A stretch of DNA of 64,000 nucleotides, taken from NCBI RefSeq assembly GCF_963666195.1, contig NZ_OY762653.1:2096501-2160500 (forward strand). The letters run 5' to 3'. The first letter of the stretch is position 1; each line of letters opens with the position of its first letter. Shown piece after piece: positions 17,921-27,621 of the stretch. The notes below the pieces were generated by a model. The model saw only the letters and a list, made by a program, of their open reading frames with translations. It made no database searches and had not been told where the DNA came from. The DNA comes from Trichococcus shcherbakoviae (lineage in GTDB: Bacteria > Bacillota > Bacilli > Lactobacillales > Aerococcaceae). A program made the position numbers and the translations under genes.

Positions 17921-20470
17921 ATGGCCAACTTTTTAAAGAAACTCATCGAGAATGATAAGAAAGAGCTACGTTCCTTGGAAGGAGTAGCGGATAAGGTCAT
18001 CTCCTACGCGGATCGAATGGCCGCTTTGGATGATGAAGAATTGCGCGAACTGACCGAATCGTACAAAGAACGCTATAAAAAAGGGGAGTCTTTGGATGAC
18101 CTGCTGCCTGAAGCATTTGCAGTAGTCCGCGAAGGCGCAAAACGCGTCTTGGGGCTGTACCCTTACAAAGTGCAAATTATGGGGGGGCTTACCCTGCATA
18201 AAGGCAATATCGCCGAAATGAAGACCGGTGAAGGTAAAACCTTGACCGCGACGATGCCGGTTTACCTGAACGCCTTATCAGGCGAAGGTGTCCACGTTGT
18301 CACCGTCAATGAATATTTGGCAAGCCGAGATGCTGTCGAAATGGGTGAATTGTACCGTTTTCTGGGGTTGACTGTTGGTTTGAACACGAACGGCAAGTCT
18401 TCGGAAGAAAAAAGAGATGCCTATAACTGCGACATCACCTACAGCACCAATAATGAATTGGGCTTCGATTATTTGCGTGACAATATGGTCGTCTACAAAA
18501 ATCAAATGGTGCAGCGTCCGCTTAACTTTGCGGTTGTCGATGAGGTAGATTCGATCTTGATCGATGAAGCCCGTACACCATTGATCATTTCCGGACAAGC
18601 CGAAAAATCGACAGCACTCTATAACAGAGCCGATTTCTTCATCAAAGGATTGAAAGAGAACGAAGACTATACGATCGATCTGACATCCAAATCGATCGCA
18701 TTGACGGATGAAGGCATCGAAAAAGCCGAAAAAACGTTCCACTTGCCGAACTTGTACGATGTGGATAATACCCGCTTGGTGCATCATTTGGATCAAGCTT
18801 TGCGCGCGAACTTCATCATGCTTCTGGATATCGATTATGTAGTGGAAGACGGAAAAGTAAAAATCGTCGACCAATTCACAGGCCGGATCATGGAAGGACG
18901 CCGTTACTCGGACGGACTTCACCAAGCCATCGAAGCGAAAGAGAACGTCGAAATCGAAAATGAATCGAAAACGATGGCTACCATCACTTTCCAGAACTAT
19001 TTCCGTATGTACAAAAAACTGTCCGGTATGACCGGTACGGCTAAAACGGAAGAAGAAGAATTCCGGGAAATCTACAACATGAATGTCATTTCGATTCCTA
19101 CAAACAGACCGATCGTCCGTAATGACTTTCCGGATTTGTTGTACCCATCCTTGAAGAGCAAATTTAGGGCTGTCGTCGGCGACATCAAAGAGCGTCATGC
19201 CAAAGGACAACCGATCCTTGTCGGTACTGTAGCCGTGGAAACATCTGAGCTGCTTTCGGATATGCTGCGTCAAGAAAATATTCCGCACCAAGTATTGAAT
19301 GCCAAAAACCATTTCCGGGAAGCTGAAATCATCATCGGTGCGGGTCAACCCGGAGCCGTCACAATCGCCACTAACATGGCCGGTCGTGGTACCGACATCA
19401 AGCTGGGTAAAGGCGTCAAGGAATTAGGCGGTCTCTGCGTCATCGGTACCGAACGCCATGAATCACGCCGGATCGACAACCAACTGCGTGGACGTTCCGG
19501 ACGCCAAGGGGATCCCGGCGAAACGCAATTTTACCTGTCGCTGGAAGATGACTTGATGAGACGTTTCGGATCGGAACGCATCCAGCAAGTCTGGAGCAAA
19601 TTGAATTTGGATGATGAAGCGGAAGATGTGGTCATCCAAAGCAAAATGCTTTCCAAACAAGTGGAATCCGCCCAGAAACGAGTGGAAGGCAACAACTACG
19701 ATACCCGTAAAAACGTATTGGAATACGATGAAGTCATGCGCGAACAGCGTGAAATCATTTATGGACAGCGTCTGGAGGTCATCAATGAAACCGAATCGCT
19801 GAAGTATGTTGCAACAGCCATGATTAAACGTGCGATTGCGCGTGTGGTCGAAACGCATACCATCGGGGAAAAAACGACTTGGAACCTGCAAGGGATCCGC
19901 GATTTTGCCGGAGCTGCCCTCGTGCATCCCGACAGCATCAGCTTGGCCGATCTGGAAGGCAAAACTGCGCATGAAATCGAGGAATATTTGGTGGAACGCG
20001 CAATGGAAGTCTACCGGACCAAAGAGTCACAACTGAGTCCAGAACAGATTTTGGAGTTTGAAAAAGTCGTCATACTGCGGGTCGTGGACAGCAAATGGAC
20101 CGATCACATCGACAATATGGATGAGCTGCGCCAAGGGATCGGCTTGCGTTCATACGCACAGAACAATCCGTTGACAGAGTACCAAACCGAAGGCTATGAT
20201 CGTTTCCAGGAAATGATTGCCACCATCGACTATGATGTTACCCGTATCGTGATGAAATCAGAAATCCGCCAAAACCTGCAACGACAATCAGTAGGCCAAG
20301 GCTCGAACATCATGCCGACGCGTGAGACAGTCGCTTCCCAAACGGAGCAACAGGAACAAGCGCGCAGAGCCCAGATCGCCGCAATGAGAATGCAAAAACT
20401 GATGGAAATCCAAAAAGCCAAACAAGCGGCTGAAGCAGCTGGTAAACAAGAGTCGCCTACCGAAGAATAA
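17921..20470 (+). CDS. secA: SecA preprotein translocase ATPase, without C-terminal zinc tail
   Basis: Motor that pushes secretory proteins through SecYEG. 849 residues from ATG 17921, set by GAGGAGAT upstream; longer in-frame starts lack a site. Walker [15 protein letters not shown] lies near residue 100, Walker [18 protein letters not shown] near 205, then [12 protein letters not shown] and [22 protein letters not shown] in the second motor domain. The C-terminus is a Gln/Ala-rich helix ending QESPTEE. The usual Cys-x-Cys-x8-Cys-His zinc motif is absent, and none appears in any frame just downstream. It is followed by a hairpin and prfB. Confidence 0.97.
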   Translation: MANFLKKLIENDKKELRSLEGVADKVISYADRMAALDDEELRELTESYKERYKKGESLDDLLPEAFAVVREGAKRVLGLYPYKVQIMGGLTLHKGNIAEMKTGEGKTLTATMPVYLNALSGEGVHVVTVNEYLASRDAVEMGELYRFLGLTVGLNTNGKSSEEKRDAYNCDITYSTNNELGFDYLRDNMVVYKNQMVQRPLNFAVVDEVDSILIDEARTPLIISGQAEKSTALYNRADFFIKGLKENEDYTIDLTSKSIALTDEGIEKAEKTFHLPNLYDVDNTRLVHHLDQALRANFIMLLDIDYVVEDGKVKIVDQFTGRIMEGRRYSDGLHQAIEAKENVEIENESKTMATITFQNYFRMYKKLSGMTGTAKTEEEEFREIYNMNVISIPTNRPIVRNDFPDLLYPSLKSKFRAVVGDIKERHAKGQPILVGTVAVETSELLSDMLRQENIPHQVLNAKNHFREAEIIIGAGQPGAVTIATNMAGRGTDIKLGKGVKELGGLCVIGTERHESRRIDNQLRGRSGRQGDPGETQFYLSLEDDLMRRFGSERIQQVWSKLNLDDEAEDVVIQSKMLSKQVESAQKRVEGNNYDTRKNVLEYDEVMREQREIIYGQRLEVINETESLKYVATAMIKRAIARVVETHTIGEKTTWNLQGIRDFAGAALVHPDSISLADLEGKTAHEIEEYLVERAMEVYRTKESQLSPEQILEFEKVVILRVVDSKWTDHIDNMDELRQGIGLRSYAQNNPLTEYQTEGYDRFQEMIATIDYDVTRIVMKSEIRQNLQRQSVGQGSNIMPTRETVASQTEQQEQARRAQIAAMRMQKLMEIQKAKQAAEAAGKQESPTEE

Positions 20471-20554
20471 GCCGGAAGCGACACAAGCAAGCCACACTTC
20501 AACCAGCAAAACCGAATCAATCACACACTAATCGGATACAACGCCAATCGAGGA

Positions 20555-20594
20555 GGGTCGGGATGAAAACAGTAGTTTGTTTTTATCCCGACCC
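20555..20594 (+). terminator. Hairpin between secA and prfB
   Basis: GGGTCGGGAT (20555-20564) pairs with ATCCCGACCC (20585-20594), with inner AAAACA/TGTTTT pairing. The tail ATCCTTCTTTTG is a poor U-tract, so it may be an attenuator or RNA-processing site rather than a full stop. Confidence 0.6.
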
Positions 20595-20627
20595 ATCCTT
20601 CTTTTGTCGAATCTAGGAGGAAATCAT

Positions 20628-21744
20628 ATGGAATTAAGTGAAATCAAAGCAATATTGGAAAGTTCAGAAACAAAAATCTCAAGCTTCAGGAGGTCTCTTT
20701 GACTTAGATGGCCTGGAGACGGATATCGCGGAATTCGATGATCGCATGCTGGATCCTGAGTTCTGGAACAATGCCGAAGCGGCGCAGGAAGTCATCAACC
20801 AATCGAACCAATTAAAGGTAGTCTACAATACGTTCAAGAGTTTGGAAGCGCAGTATGAAGACCTTGAAGTCTTGTATGAAATGGTGAAAGAGGATGAAGA
20901 TCCGGAATACCTGGAAGAATTGAACGAAAAAACGACAGAATTTACGGAAGCGCTGGAAAAATATGAATTGACGATGCTGTTGAACGGACCGCACGACAAA
21001 TCCAACGCCATTTTGGAAATCCATCCAGGTGCTGGCGGAACGGAATCACAGGATTGGGGAAGCATGCTTTTCCGCATGTATACACGTTGGGCTGATAAAA
21101 AAGGCTTTGACGTGGAGACGCTGGATTATCAAAGCGGGGATGAAGCAGGCATCAAGAGCGTAACGATCCTTATCAAAGGGTTGAATGCTTATGGCTACCT
21201 GCGTTCGGAAAGAGGCGTGCACCGTTTGGTCCGCATTTCGCCGTTTGACTCTGCAGGAAGAAGACATACCTCGTTTTGTTCGATCGACGTGATGCCGGAA
21301 ATAGCTGCGGACGATACGGAGATAGAAGTGAATCCGGATGACATCCGTGTGGACACCTACCGCGCGAGTGGAGCGGGCGGACAGCATATCAACAAAACAT
21401 CTTCAGCCATTCGGATTACGCACATCCCGACCGGCGTTGTTGTGGCGAGCCAGGCGCAACGTTCCCAATTCCAGAACAGGGACACCGCTATGGGGATGCT
21501 GAAGGCCAAACTGTATCAACTGCAAGAGGAAGAGCGCGAAAAAGAACTGGCAGCCATCCGCGGAGAGCAAAAAGAAATCGGTTGGGGTTCGCAGATCCGT
21601 TCTTACGTATTCCATCCGTATTCCATGGTCAAGGACCACAGAAGCAGCTATGAAACGGGGAACGTGCAGGCCGTCATGGACGGCGATCTGGACGCCTTTA
21701 TCGATGCTTATCTGAAAATGACGATGGATCAGGAAGAGCTTTAA
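20628..21744 (+). CDS. prfB: Peptide chain release factor 2, with programmed +1 frameshift
   Basis: Ends translation at UGA and UAA codons. The gene is read as 20628-20699 joined to 20701-21744, giving 371 residues. The first 24 codons end in CTT-TGA; ribosomes slip +1 on CTT and continue with GAC. The second part shows the RF2 stop-recognition tripeptide in [11 protein letters not shown] and the catalytic GGQ in [12 protein letters not shown]. The upstream ATG has AGGAGGAAATCAT in front. The frameshift lets RF2 control its own level, as known in most bacteria. It is not a broken gene. Confidence 0.96.
20688..20703 (+). promoter_or_regulatory. prfB +1 frameshift signal
   Basis: AGGAGG (20688-20693) is a Shine-Dalgarno-like stimulator placed 3 nt before the slippery CTT (20697-20699), followed by stop TGA (20700-20702) and C. 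This is the same layout as the well-studied E. coli site. Confidence 0.95.
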
Positions 21745-21865
21745 GATCCGCAACGAAATGGAAAATGGCCAGACATGAGCACGAATAATGAGGATTCAGC
21801 TGGACTTCTGAGAAACTATTGACACATACTTGTAAAGAAACTAAAACAGACATATTTACACAACG

Positions 21866-21874
21866 TGCTATAAT
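21866..21874 (+). promoter_or_regulatory. ftsEX promoter (extended -10)
   Basis: TGC-TATAAT at 21866-21874. A TTGACA at 21819-21824 is too far upstream (44 bp) to be its -35. Confidence 0.6.
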
Positions 21875-21946
21875 AGGGAAGCATTCTTGCGGCCTCTGAA
21901 GCTTTCAGAGCTGCAGCAAGGAAAAAAAGAAAAGACAGGTGATAAA

Positions 21947-22633
21947 ATGATTGAAATGCTGAATGTCTCTAAGAAATACAACAACGGCATTACGGCGGTC
22001 AATAATCTGAGCGTGAAGATCGAGCAAGGGGAATTTGTTTATATTGTAGGCCCCAGTGGAGCCGGCAAATCAACCTTTGTCAAAATGATGTACCGCGAAG
22101 TAAAACCATCCTCAGGAACAGTTCAAGTAGGCAAATATAATTTAACGACCATGAAGGAAAAGGAAATCCCATTGTTGCGCCGTTTTGTGGGCGTAGTCTT
22201 CCAGGATTTCAAACTATTACCGAAACTGACCGTTTATGAAAACATCGCCTACGCGATGGAAGTAGTCGAAAAAAGTCCGAAAGTCATCCAGAAGCGCGTA
22301 TTGGAAGTGCTTGATTTGGTTGGACTGAAGCACAAAGTCCGGATGTTCCCGAATGAACTTTCTGGTGGGGAGCAGCAACGGATTGCGATTGCGCGTGCGA
22401 TTGCGAACATGCCAGGCGTCCTGATTGCGGATGAGCCTACAGGTAACTTGGATCCGGATACGTCGATGGAAATCATGCGTATTCTGGAAGAAATCAACAA
22501 CCAAGGAACAACGATCCTGATGGCAACCCATAACAGCCAAATCGTTAATGACATCAAACACCGTGTATTAGCAATAGAGAATGGCCGTATTGTCCGAGAT
22601 CAACAAGAAGGAGAATATGGATATGAAATTTAG
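21947..22633 (+). CDS. ftsE: Cell division ATP-binding protein FtsE
   Basis: ATPase of the FtsEX complex, which activates a peptidoglycan hydrolase at the division site or side wall through FtsX. 228 residues, the usual size. Walker A GPSGAGKSTF (residues 35-44), Q-loop VVFQDFKLLPKL, signature LSGGEQQRIAIARAI near 140 and Walker B VLIADEPTGNLDP. Start ATG 21947 with AGGTGAT upstream. The last 17 bp overlap ftsX. Confidence 0.96.
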   Translation: MIEMLNVSKKYNNGITAVNNLSVKIEQGEFVYIVGPSGAGKSTFVKMMYREVKPSSGTVQVGKYNLTTMKEKEIPLLRRFVGVVFQDFKLLPKLTVYENIAYAMEVVEKSPKVIQKRVLEVLDLVGLKHKVRMFPNELSGGEQQRIAIARAIANMPGVLIADEPTGNLDPDTSMEIMRILEEINNQGTTILMATHNSQIVNDIKHRVLAIENGRIVRDQQEGEYGYEI

Positions 22634-23510
22634 AACATTTATGAGACACATAAGAGATGCGTTCAAAAGCCTGTTCCGGAATGGCTGGATGTCGATAGCC
22701 TCAATCAGTGCGGTGGCGCTGACTTTGCTGCTTGTGGGCTCCTTTACCGGAATTCTCTTGAACGTGAACAAATTGGCTTCAGACGTCGAAAATGATGTAA
22801 GTGTAAAAGTTTACATCGATTTGGCGGCTGATCCGGCCGCGCAGGAAGCACTGAAGACGGAACTGGAGAACATCGCCAATGTGGAATCCATCACTTTCTC
22901 AAGCAAGGACGAAGAATTGGATAAGATCATCGGCAGCTACGGCGATGAGTTCGACCTGTTCGGTGGGGATGCCAATCCGTTGTATGATGCGTATGTCCTG
23001 AATACGACGGCTCCGGAGCAGACGAAAGCGGTAGCTGAAGCAGCATCCGCCATGCAGTATGTCACTCAGGTCGAATACGGCGGTGCCACAGCTGATAAAT
23101 TGTTCGAGACGATTGCGACGATCCGTACAATCGGGCTCGTCATCATCATCGGCTTGTTGTTGGTTGCCGTATTCCTGATTTCCAACACAATCCGAATCAC
23201 CATCTTCTCCCGCAGCACGGAGATCGAAATCATGCGTTTGGTGGGCGCAAAAAACAGCTTCATCAGATGGCCTTTCCTGATTGAAGGAGCCATTATCGGA
23301 TTGATAGGGGCACTGATTCCCATGACTTTCCTCGTGTTCCTTTACCGGTTCATCTTTGATGTGAGTGGGGACTACTTGGCAGGAACAAACTTCGGTCTTT
23401 TGACTCCGAATCCATTCCTGGTCTACATCAGTCTTTTGATGGTAGGCATCGGCATCTTTATCGGAGCATTCGGTTCCGTATTCTCGATGCGCCGATTCCT
23501 GAAAGTTTAA
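22617..23510 (+). CDS. ftsX: Cell division membrane protein FtsX
   Basis: Membrane partner of FtsE. 297 residues: one N-terminal membrane segment (about 25-45), an extracellular loop of about 120 residues that would contact the hydrolase, then three C-terminal segments with the FtsX motif TIRTIGLVIIIG and RNxxEIEIMRLVGAKNSFIRWPF-like block (here STEIEIMRLVGAKNSF). ATG 22617 sits 5 bp after AAGAAGGAG and inside the end of ftsE; ATG 22623 is an alternative. No PcsB or CwlO-type hydrolase gene lies next to it. Confidence 0.95.
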   Translation: MDMKFRTFMRHIRDAFKSLFRNGWMSIASISAVALTLLLVGSFTGILLNVNKLASDVENDVSVKVYIDLAADPAAQEALKTELENIANVESITFSSKDEELDKIIGSYGDEFDLFGGDANPLYDAYVLNTTAPEQTKAVAEAASAMQYVTQVEYGGATADKLFETIATIRTIGLVIIIGLLLVAVFLISNTIRITIFSRSTEIEIMRLVGAKNSFIRWPFLIEGAIIGLIGALIPMTFLVFLYRFIFDVSGDYLAGTNFGLLTPNPFLVYISLLMVGIGIFIGAFGSVFSMRRFLKV

Positions 23511-23530
23511 TCAAATTGAGCGTATTCATA

Positions 23531-23573
23531 AAAGGTTCCAGTCATACAACTGTATGGGTGGAACCTTTTTTTT
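23531..23573 (+). terminator. Rho-independent terminator after ftsX
   Basis: AAAGGTTCCA (23531-23540) pairs with TGGAACCTTT, inner CATACA/TGTATG, followed by an 8-T run. Confidence 0.95.
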
Positions 23574-23669
23574 GTTGCATGAATCAGTGTTCTTGCCCTG
23601 AAAATCGACAAGCTGCAATTATTATTTTCGCTCTCGAATATCCCCCAAATCTGGATGGAATCTGCTTTA

Positions 23670-23743
23670 CAGCGGACTTTCTGGCGATTTCCCGTTTGGA
23701 AAACACAAATAGTCCGCTGAAATCTGAATTGCCGTTTTCCAAC
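23670..23743. repeat. Two interleaved inverted repeats in the ftsX-phoP gap
   Basis: CAGCGGACT (23670-23678) pairs perfectly with AGTCCGCTG (23711-23719). GTTTGGAAAAC (23694-23704) pairs with GTTTTCCAAC (23734-23743) apart from one extra T. The second pair starts inside the first loop and ends outside it, so as RNA the two would form a pseudoknot. Apart from the terminator at its start, the 357-bp gap 23511-23867 shows nothing else I can support. The open frame 23516-23893 has no ribosome site and overlaps phoP. Confidence 0.5.
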
Positions 23744-23867
23744 ATTTTTAGTATGCTGAAAAGGAAGCGAGCCGATCAGGAAGCTGAGGCGCTCAGAATA
23801 TGGACATTCGTAAATTACATGGGATGGCATTCGCCAGCCCGGACCCCAAGCGGTCAGAGGAGGACAC

Positions 23868-24599
23868 ATGAAAAAGGTTTTGTTAGTGGATGATGAACCA
23901 TCCATCGTTACATTGTTGGCTTTCAACTTGGAAAAAGACGGCTACGAGGTGACAACTGCCACCGACGGAGCGGAAGGCTACCGTTTGGCCATCTCGAATC
24001 CTTTTGACTTCATCATTTTGGATCTGATGCTGCCATCAATGGACGGAATGGATATCTGTAAACGACTGAGACAAGAAAAATTTGATACACCGATCATGAT
24101 TTTGACAGCGAAGGATGATGAGTTGGAGAAGATCATCGGCCTTGAGTTGGGTGCGGATGACTATATGACGAAGCCATTCAGCCCACGTGAAGTATTGGCA
24201 AGGATGAAAGCTATCTTAAGAAGGACAAACAAAGCTGTTCCGGCTGAACCGGTTGCGACTGCCCAACAGGTGCTACCGGAAGATGAGACAGAAAAAATTG
24301 AAGTGGGCGAAATCACTATTTTCCCGCAATTATATGAGGTCCATGTTGAAGGAGAATTGATCGAAATAACGCCGAAAGAATTTGAATTGTTGCTTTACAT
24401 GGCGAAACGCGCCAACCGCATCCTGAGCCGGGAACAGTTGTTGAATGCCATCTGGAATTTTGACTATGCGGGTGAAACGCGCATTGTCGATGTGCACATC
24501 AGCCATCTTCGCGAAAAAATCGAAAAAGATACCAAAAATCCGCAATACATCCGTACGGTCCGAGGCTTCGGGTATAAATTCGAGGTAGCTAAGCCATGA
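23868..24599 (+). CDS. phoP: OmpR-family response regulator, phosphate regulon (PhoP/PnpR-like)
   Basis: 243 residues. Receiver domain (1-120) with acidic pair DDE at 8-10, phosphorylation Asp in FIILDLMLPSMDG near 53, Thr in LTAKDD and Lys in YMTKPF; a variable linker (125-145); winged-helix DNA-binding domain (145-240) with ITPKEFELL and VDVHISHLREKIE. Assigned as PhoP because it overlaps a PAS-containing kinase and is followed by two pst operons with PhoP-type boxes. WalR is the closest alternative, but no walHIJ genes follow. AGAGGAGGACAC precedes the start. Confidence 0.9.
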   Translation: MKKVLLVDDEPSIVTLLAFNLEKDGYEVTTATDGAEGYRLAISNPFDFIILDLMLPSMDGMDICKRLRQEKFDTPIMILTAKDDELEKIIGLELGADDYMTKPFSPREVLARMKAILRRTNKAVPAEPVATAQQVLPEDETEKIEVGEITIFPQLYEVHVEGELIEITPKEFELLLYMAKRANRILSREQLLNAIWNFDYAGETRIVDVHISHLREKIEKDTKNPQYIRTVRGFGYKFEVAKP

Positions 24600-26356
24600 A
24601 GCAACTGCAATTGCGGATGCTTGCCACATTTGTGCTGATCTTCGCGTTGTTCAGTGTTGCTTTCGGAATATTTCTGGAGACAGTGTTAGGGAATTACACG
24701 CGGAATTTGCACAGCGAGCTGCTTGTTGAACAGACTCAAATAGTGGGTACACTGCTCCAAAACAGTGCGGATGGCAGTGATTGGTTTTTTGTTGAAGAAG
24801 AACTGGATAAAATCGATGCTTTCACGGAAGACAGGATCACTTTGGTCGATACCGATGGGGTCGTGCTTTATGATTCGCAGATCACTACGGCTGATCTGGA
24901 GAATCATCTGCGACGGGAAGAAATTCAGGAAGTCCTATCCGGGGAGCCGTACGGAACGGGGCAAAGAAAAAGCGAAAGCACCAATCAGGAGCTGTATTAT
25001 GTAGCTGTACCCATCCATGATGAGGAAGGCACCATCGTTGCGGTTATCCGGTTATCCAGACCGCTGAGCGCTTTGACGGTCAGCCAACGCATCGAGCAGT
25101 CTCTTTACGTCTTCATCCTATTGGCTTTGGTGGTAGCGTTCATACTCACCTATGCTTTGACGAAACGCATAGGCAGACCGATTGATGCCGTTATGGATGT
25201 CGCCAAAAATCTTTCCGACCACCAATATGATGCGCGGTATAAAGGCAAAGGCTTCGGCGATTTCCAGAAATTGGGAGAAACCATCAATGAGCTTGCCGAG
25301 AGTCTGGATAATCAAATGAACGAGATCAAGCAAAATGATGAACGGCTTACGGGGTTGATCAACCATCTGGTCATCGGCGTGATGCTGTTGGATGAGAATA
25401 AGGAAATCACAATGGTCAATGCGGCTATGCAGGAAATATTGAGCGAAAGCGAAGAATCATTGGTCGGCCAATCCTATGTTGAGGCAGTAAGCAGTTACGG
25501 GCTCAGCCATATGATTGAACGAGCTTACACTTACAGAGAACCGCAGAATGACGAAATTTATTTTTACTATCCGAAGGACAGGGTCGTTGATGCCAATATC
25601 GTCCCGATCACAAGCAAGAAGCCGGGCGAAATGAATCTGATCGTTCTCCTCTACGACATAAGCGAAATCCGACGGTTGGAAAAAGTCCGTACCGACTTTG
25701 TTGCGAATGCATCCCATGAGCTACGGACACCCGTCACAGCCTTGAAAGGATTCGCTGAAACGTTGTTGGACGGTGCAATGGAAGATCCCGTCATCCTGAA
25801 GCAATTTTTGGAAATCATCTTGGCCGAAAGTACACGCCTGAACCTTTTGGTGAATGATATATTGGAACTATCGAAGTTGGAACAGCGCCAAGTCCCGCTC
25901 GCTCTGCAGGAAGTGAATATTTCCGAAGCGGTGTTGGCGACATTCCAGTTGGTCGATCAAAAAGTCAAAGAAAAGAATATGACGCTGGAATTAGTCGAAA
26001 AGGATTACGTCACCTTGCAAACGGATCCGAACCGCTTGAAGCAAATACTGGCGAATCTGATCAACAATGCCGTCGTCTATACGCAAGCCGGAGGGCATAT
26101 CACGGTCACTGTCGAGAAGACGGCAGAGCAAGTGCGTCTGCACGTTGCCGATAATGGCATCGGGATACCTGAAGCCGATCTGGGAAGAGTTTTTGAACGC
26201 TTCTATCGCGTCGACAGAGCGCGGAGCCGCAACTCCGGAGGTACCGGTCTAGGCTTGTCGATCGTGAAGTATCTGGTGGAAAACATGAACGGAACGGTGA
26301 TTGTGGCAAGCAAGCAGGGGAAAGGGACGACATTCACCGTTACGTTGCCCCTATAG
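24596..26356 (+). CDS. phoR: Sensor histidine kinase (PhoR/PnpS-like)
   Basis: 586 residues. Membrane segment at 8-30, extracellular sensor (30-165), second segment at about 168-190, HAMP (190-245), PAS domain (about 250-350), HisKA with phospho-His in VANASHELRTPVT near 372, and HATPase with LINNAVVYT, ADNGIGIPEADL and GGTGLGLSIVKYL. Starts inside the phoP stop (ATGA overlap of 4 bp), so the pair is co-translated. It phosphorylates PhoP when phosphate is low in related bacteria; signalling usually runs through PstSCAB-PhoU, which lie directly downstream behind a terminator. Confidence 0.92.
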   Translation: MKQLQLRMLATFVLIFALFSVAFGIFLETVLGNYTRNLHSELLVEQTQIVGTLLQNSADGSDWFFVEEELDKIDAFTEDRITLVDTDGVVLYDSQITTADLENHLRREEIQEVLSGEPYGTGQRKSESTNQELYYVAVPIHDEEGTIVAVIRLSRPLSALTVSQRIEQSLYVFILLALVVAFILTYALTKRIGRPIDAVMDVAKNLSDHQYDARYKGKGFGDFQKLGETINELAESLDNQMNEIKQNDERLTGLINHLVIGVMLLDENKEITMVNAAMQEILSESEESLVGQSYVEAVSSYGLSHMIERAYTYREPQNDEIYFYYPKDRVVDANIVPITSKKPGEMNLIVLLYDISEIRRLEKVRTDFVANASHELRTPVTALKGFAETLLDGAMEDPVILKQFLEIILAESTRLNLLVNDILELSKLEQRQVPLALQEVNISEAVLATFQLVDQKVKEKNMTLELVEKDYVTLQTDPNRLKQILANLINNAVVYTQAGGHITVTVEKTAEQVRLHVADNGIGIPEADLGRVFERFYRVDRARSRNSGGTGLGLSIVKYLVENMNGTVIVASKQGKGTTFTVTLPL

Positions 26357-26372
26357 AAATGGACTCAAATAC

Positions 26373-26413
26373 AAAAGCTTTACAGGCGAGAAACGCGTCT
26401 GTAGAGCTTTTTT
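26373..26413 (+). terminator. Terminator between phoR and pstS
   Basis: AAAAGCT-T-TACAG pairs with CTGTA-G-AGCTTTT, followed by a run of T. It separates phoPR from the first pst operon. Confidence 0.85.
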
Positions 26414-26433
26414 GCTTGCCTTCAGAAGCCCTG

Positions 26434-26518
26434 TTTACAAAACATTTACAAAAAAGACGGGAACTCAACAAAAACTTTACACGAAACCGCAAGGAAATTA
26501 ACAAAAGACCGTTAATAT
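26434..26518 (+). promoter_or_regulatory. Pho-box array and promoter of the first pst operon
   Basis: TTTACA at 26434 and 26445; then TCAACA 26465, TTTACA 26476, a degenerate slot at 26487 and TTAACA 26498. Spacing is 11 bp within each group. The last box lies 9 bp before a -10-like TAATAT (26513-26518). TT(A/T)ACA repeats of 11-bp period are the known PhoP target in Bacillus. The register matches the second pst promoter exactly. Confidence 0.8.
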
Positions 26519-26575
26519 TAGGGTTGTGAACAGGCAATGACGTTCAAATAACCTCAACATAAAGGATGGTAAAAA

Positions 26576-27535
26576 ATGAACTTTGGCAAATTATCTAAAT
26601 TCGCAATGGCTTTAACAATCGGCGCTACATTGGCAGCTTGTGGCAATGGAGATGGCACAACTACAGAAAGCGGTGCGGCAACAGAAAGTACAACTGCAAG
26701 CAACAGTATCTTAGTGGATGGATCTTCCACTGTATTCCCGATCATGGAAGCTGTAGCAGAAGAATTTTCAATCGCAAATCCGGACCTCAAAGCTACTATC
26801 GGTGTATCCGGTACAGGTGGCGGATTTGAGAAATTCATCGCAGGTGAAACAGACATCAGTAATGCTTCACGTCCGATCAAAGAAGAAGAAATCGCCTTAT
26901 TGGAAGAAGCAGGCATCGAATATACAGAGTTCCAAATTGCCTTGGATGGCTTGACAGTAGTTGTGAACAGCGATAACGACTGGGTGGATCAATTGACTAT
27001 TGAAGAATTAGCCATGATCTGGACAGACGGAACTGGCGTAGAAACATGGGCGGATGTCCGTGAAGGCTGGCCAGAAGAGAAAATCGAGTTGTTCAGCCCA
27101 GGTACTGACTCAGGAACGTACGATTACTTTGATGAAGTGATCTTGGATGGCGCACAAATCAACAAAGCAGCTTCATTATCTGAAGATGACAATGTCTTGG
27201 TACAAGGTGTTTCCGGATCCGCAAATGCTATCGGTTACTTCGGTTATGCATACTTCCTGGAAAACAGTGACATCGTCAAAGCTGTTCCGATCGTAAACGG
27301 TGAAGGCGTTGCAGTAACACCTAACGACACGACAGTTCAAGATGGATCGTATGAGCCTCTATCTCGCCCATTGTTCATCTACGTGAAGAACGAGTCATTG
27401 CAAAACGAAAATGTCTACGAGTTCACTAAATACACATTGGAAATGGCAGCCAAAATGGCAGCTGAAGTTGGCTATGTAGCACTTCCGGCTGAATCTTATG
27501 AAGAAGCTTTGACTACATTGGAAGGCTTGAAATAA
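26576..27535 (+). CDS. pstS: Phosphate-binding lipoprotein PstS (operon 1)
   Basis: Captures phosphate outside the membrane and hands it to PstCA. 319 residues. Lipoprotein signal peptide with lipobox LAAC (Cys 21), then a Thr/Ser-rich linker and the binding domain with DGSSTVFPI, VSGTGGGFEKF, DISNASRPI and SPGTDSGTYDYF (phosphate-contact loops). Ribosome site GGATGG upstream. An 85-bp gap with a strong stem (27560-27596) separates it from pstC, which would allow more PstS than channel subunits. Confidence 0.95.
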   Translation: MNFGKLSKFAMALTIGATLAACGNGDGTTTESGAATESTTASNSILVDGSSTVFPIMEAVAEEFSIANPDLKATIGVSGTGGGFEKFIAGETDISNASRPIKEEEIALLEEAGIEYTEFQIALDGLTVVVNSDNDWVDQLTIEELAMIWTDGTGVETWADVREGWPEEKIELFSPGTDSGTYDYFDEVILDGAQINKAASLSEDDNVLVQGVSGSANAIGYFGYAYFLENSDIVKAVPIVNGEGVAVTPNDTTVQDGSYEPLSRPLFIYVKNESLQNENVYEFTKYTLEMAAKMAAEVGYVALPAESYEEALTTLEGLK

Positions 27536-27559
27536 ACAAAACCAAATAAATAACTAAGG

Positions 27560-27596
27560 GATGTAAGGGAAGCGAGCGTTTTGCTTCCCTTGCATC
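27560..27596 (+). promoter_or_regulatory. pstS-pstC intercistronic stem-loop
   Basis: GATGTAAGGGAAGC (27560-27573) pairs with GCTTCCCTTGCATC (27583-27596), one G-U pair, with no T-run after it. It is probably an mRNA-stabilising or partial-termination stem rather than a terminator. Confidence 0.65.
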
Positions 27597-27621
27597 TCAT
27601 CTTTATTAGAGGAGAATCAAT

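Noticed and set aside
18278-19348. 356-codon open frame on the minus strand
   Set aside because: Antisense shadow of secA, with no ribosome site or family match.
20628-20702. prfB as a pseudogene with an early stop
   Set aside because: The stop is TGA followed by C, after CTT and an SD-like AGGAGG at 3 nt, the standard programmed frameshift.
23516-23893. 125-codon open frame between ftsX and phoP
   Set aside because: No ribosome site, starts inside the ftsX terminator, overlaps phoP and resembles no known protein.
23868-26356. WalRK rather than PhoPR
   Set aside because: The proteins are of similar type, but no walH/walI/walJ genes follow and both downstream operons are phosphate transporters with Pho boxes.
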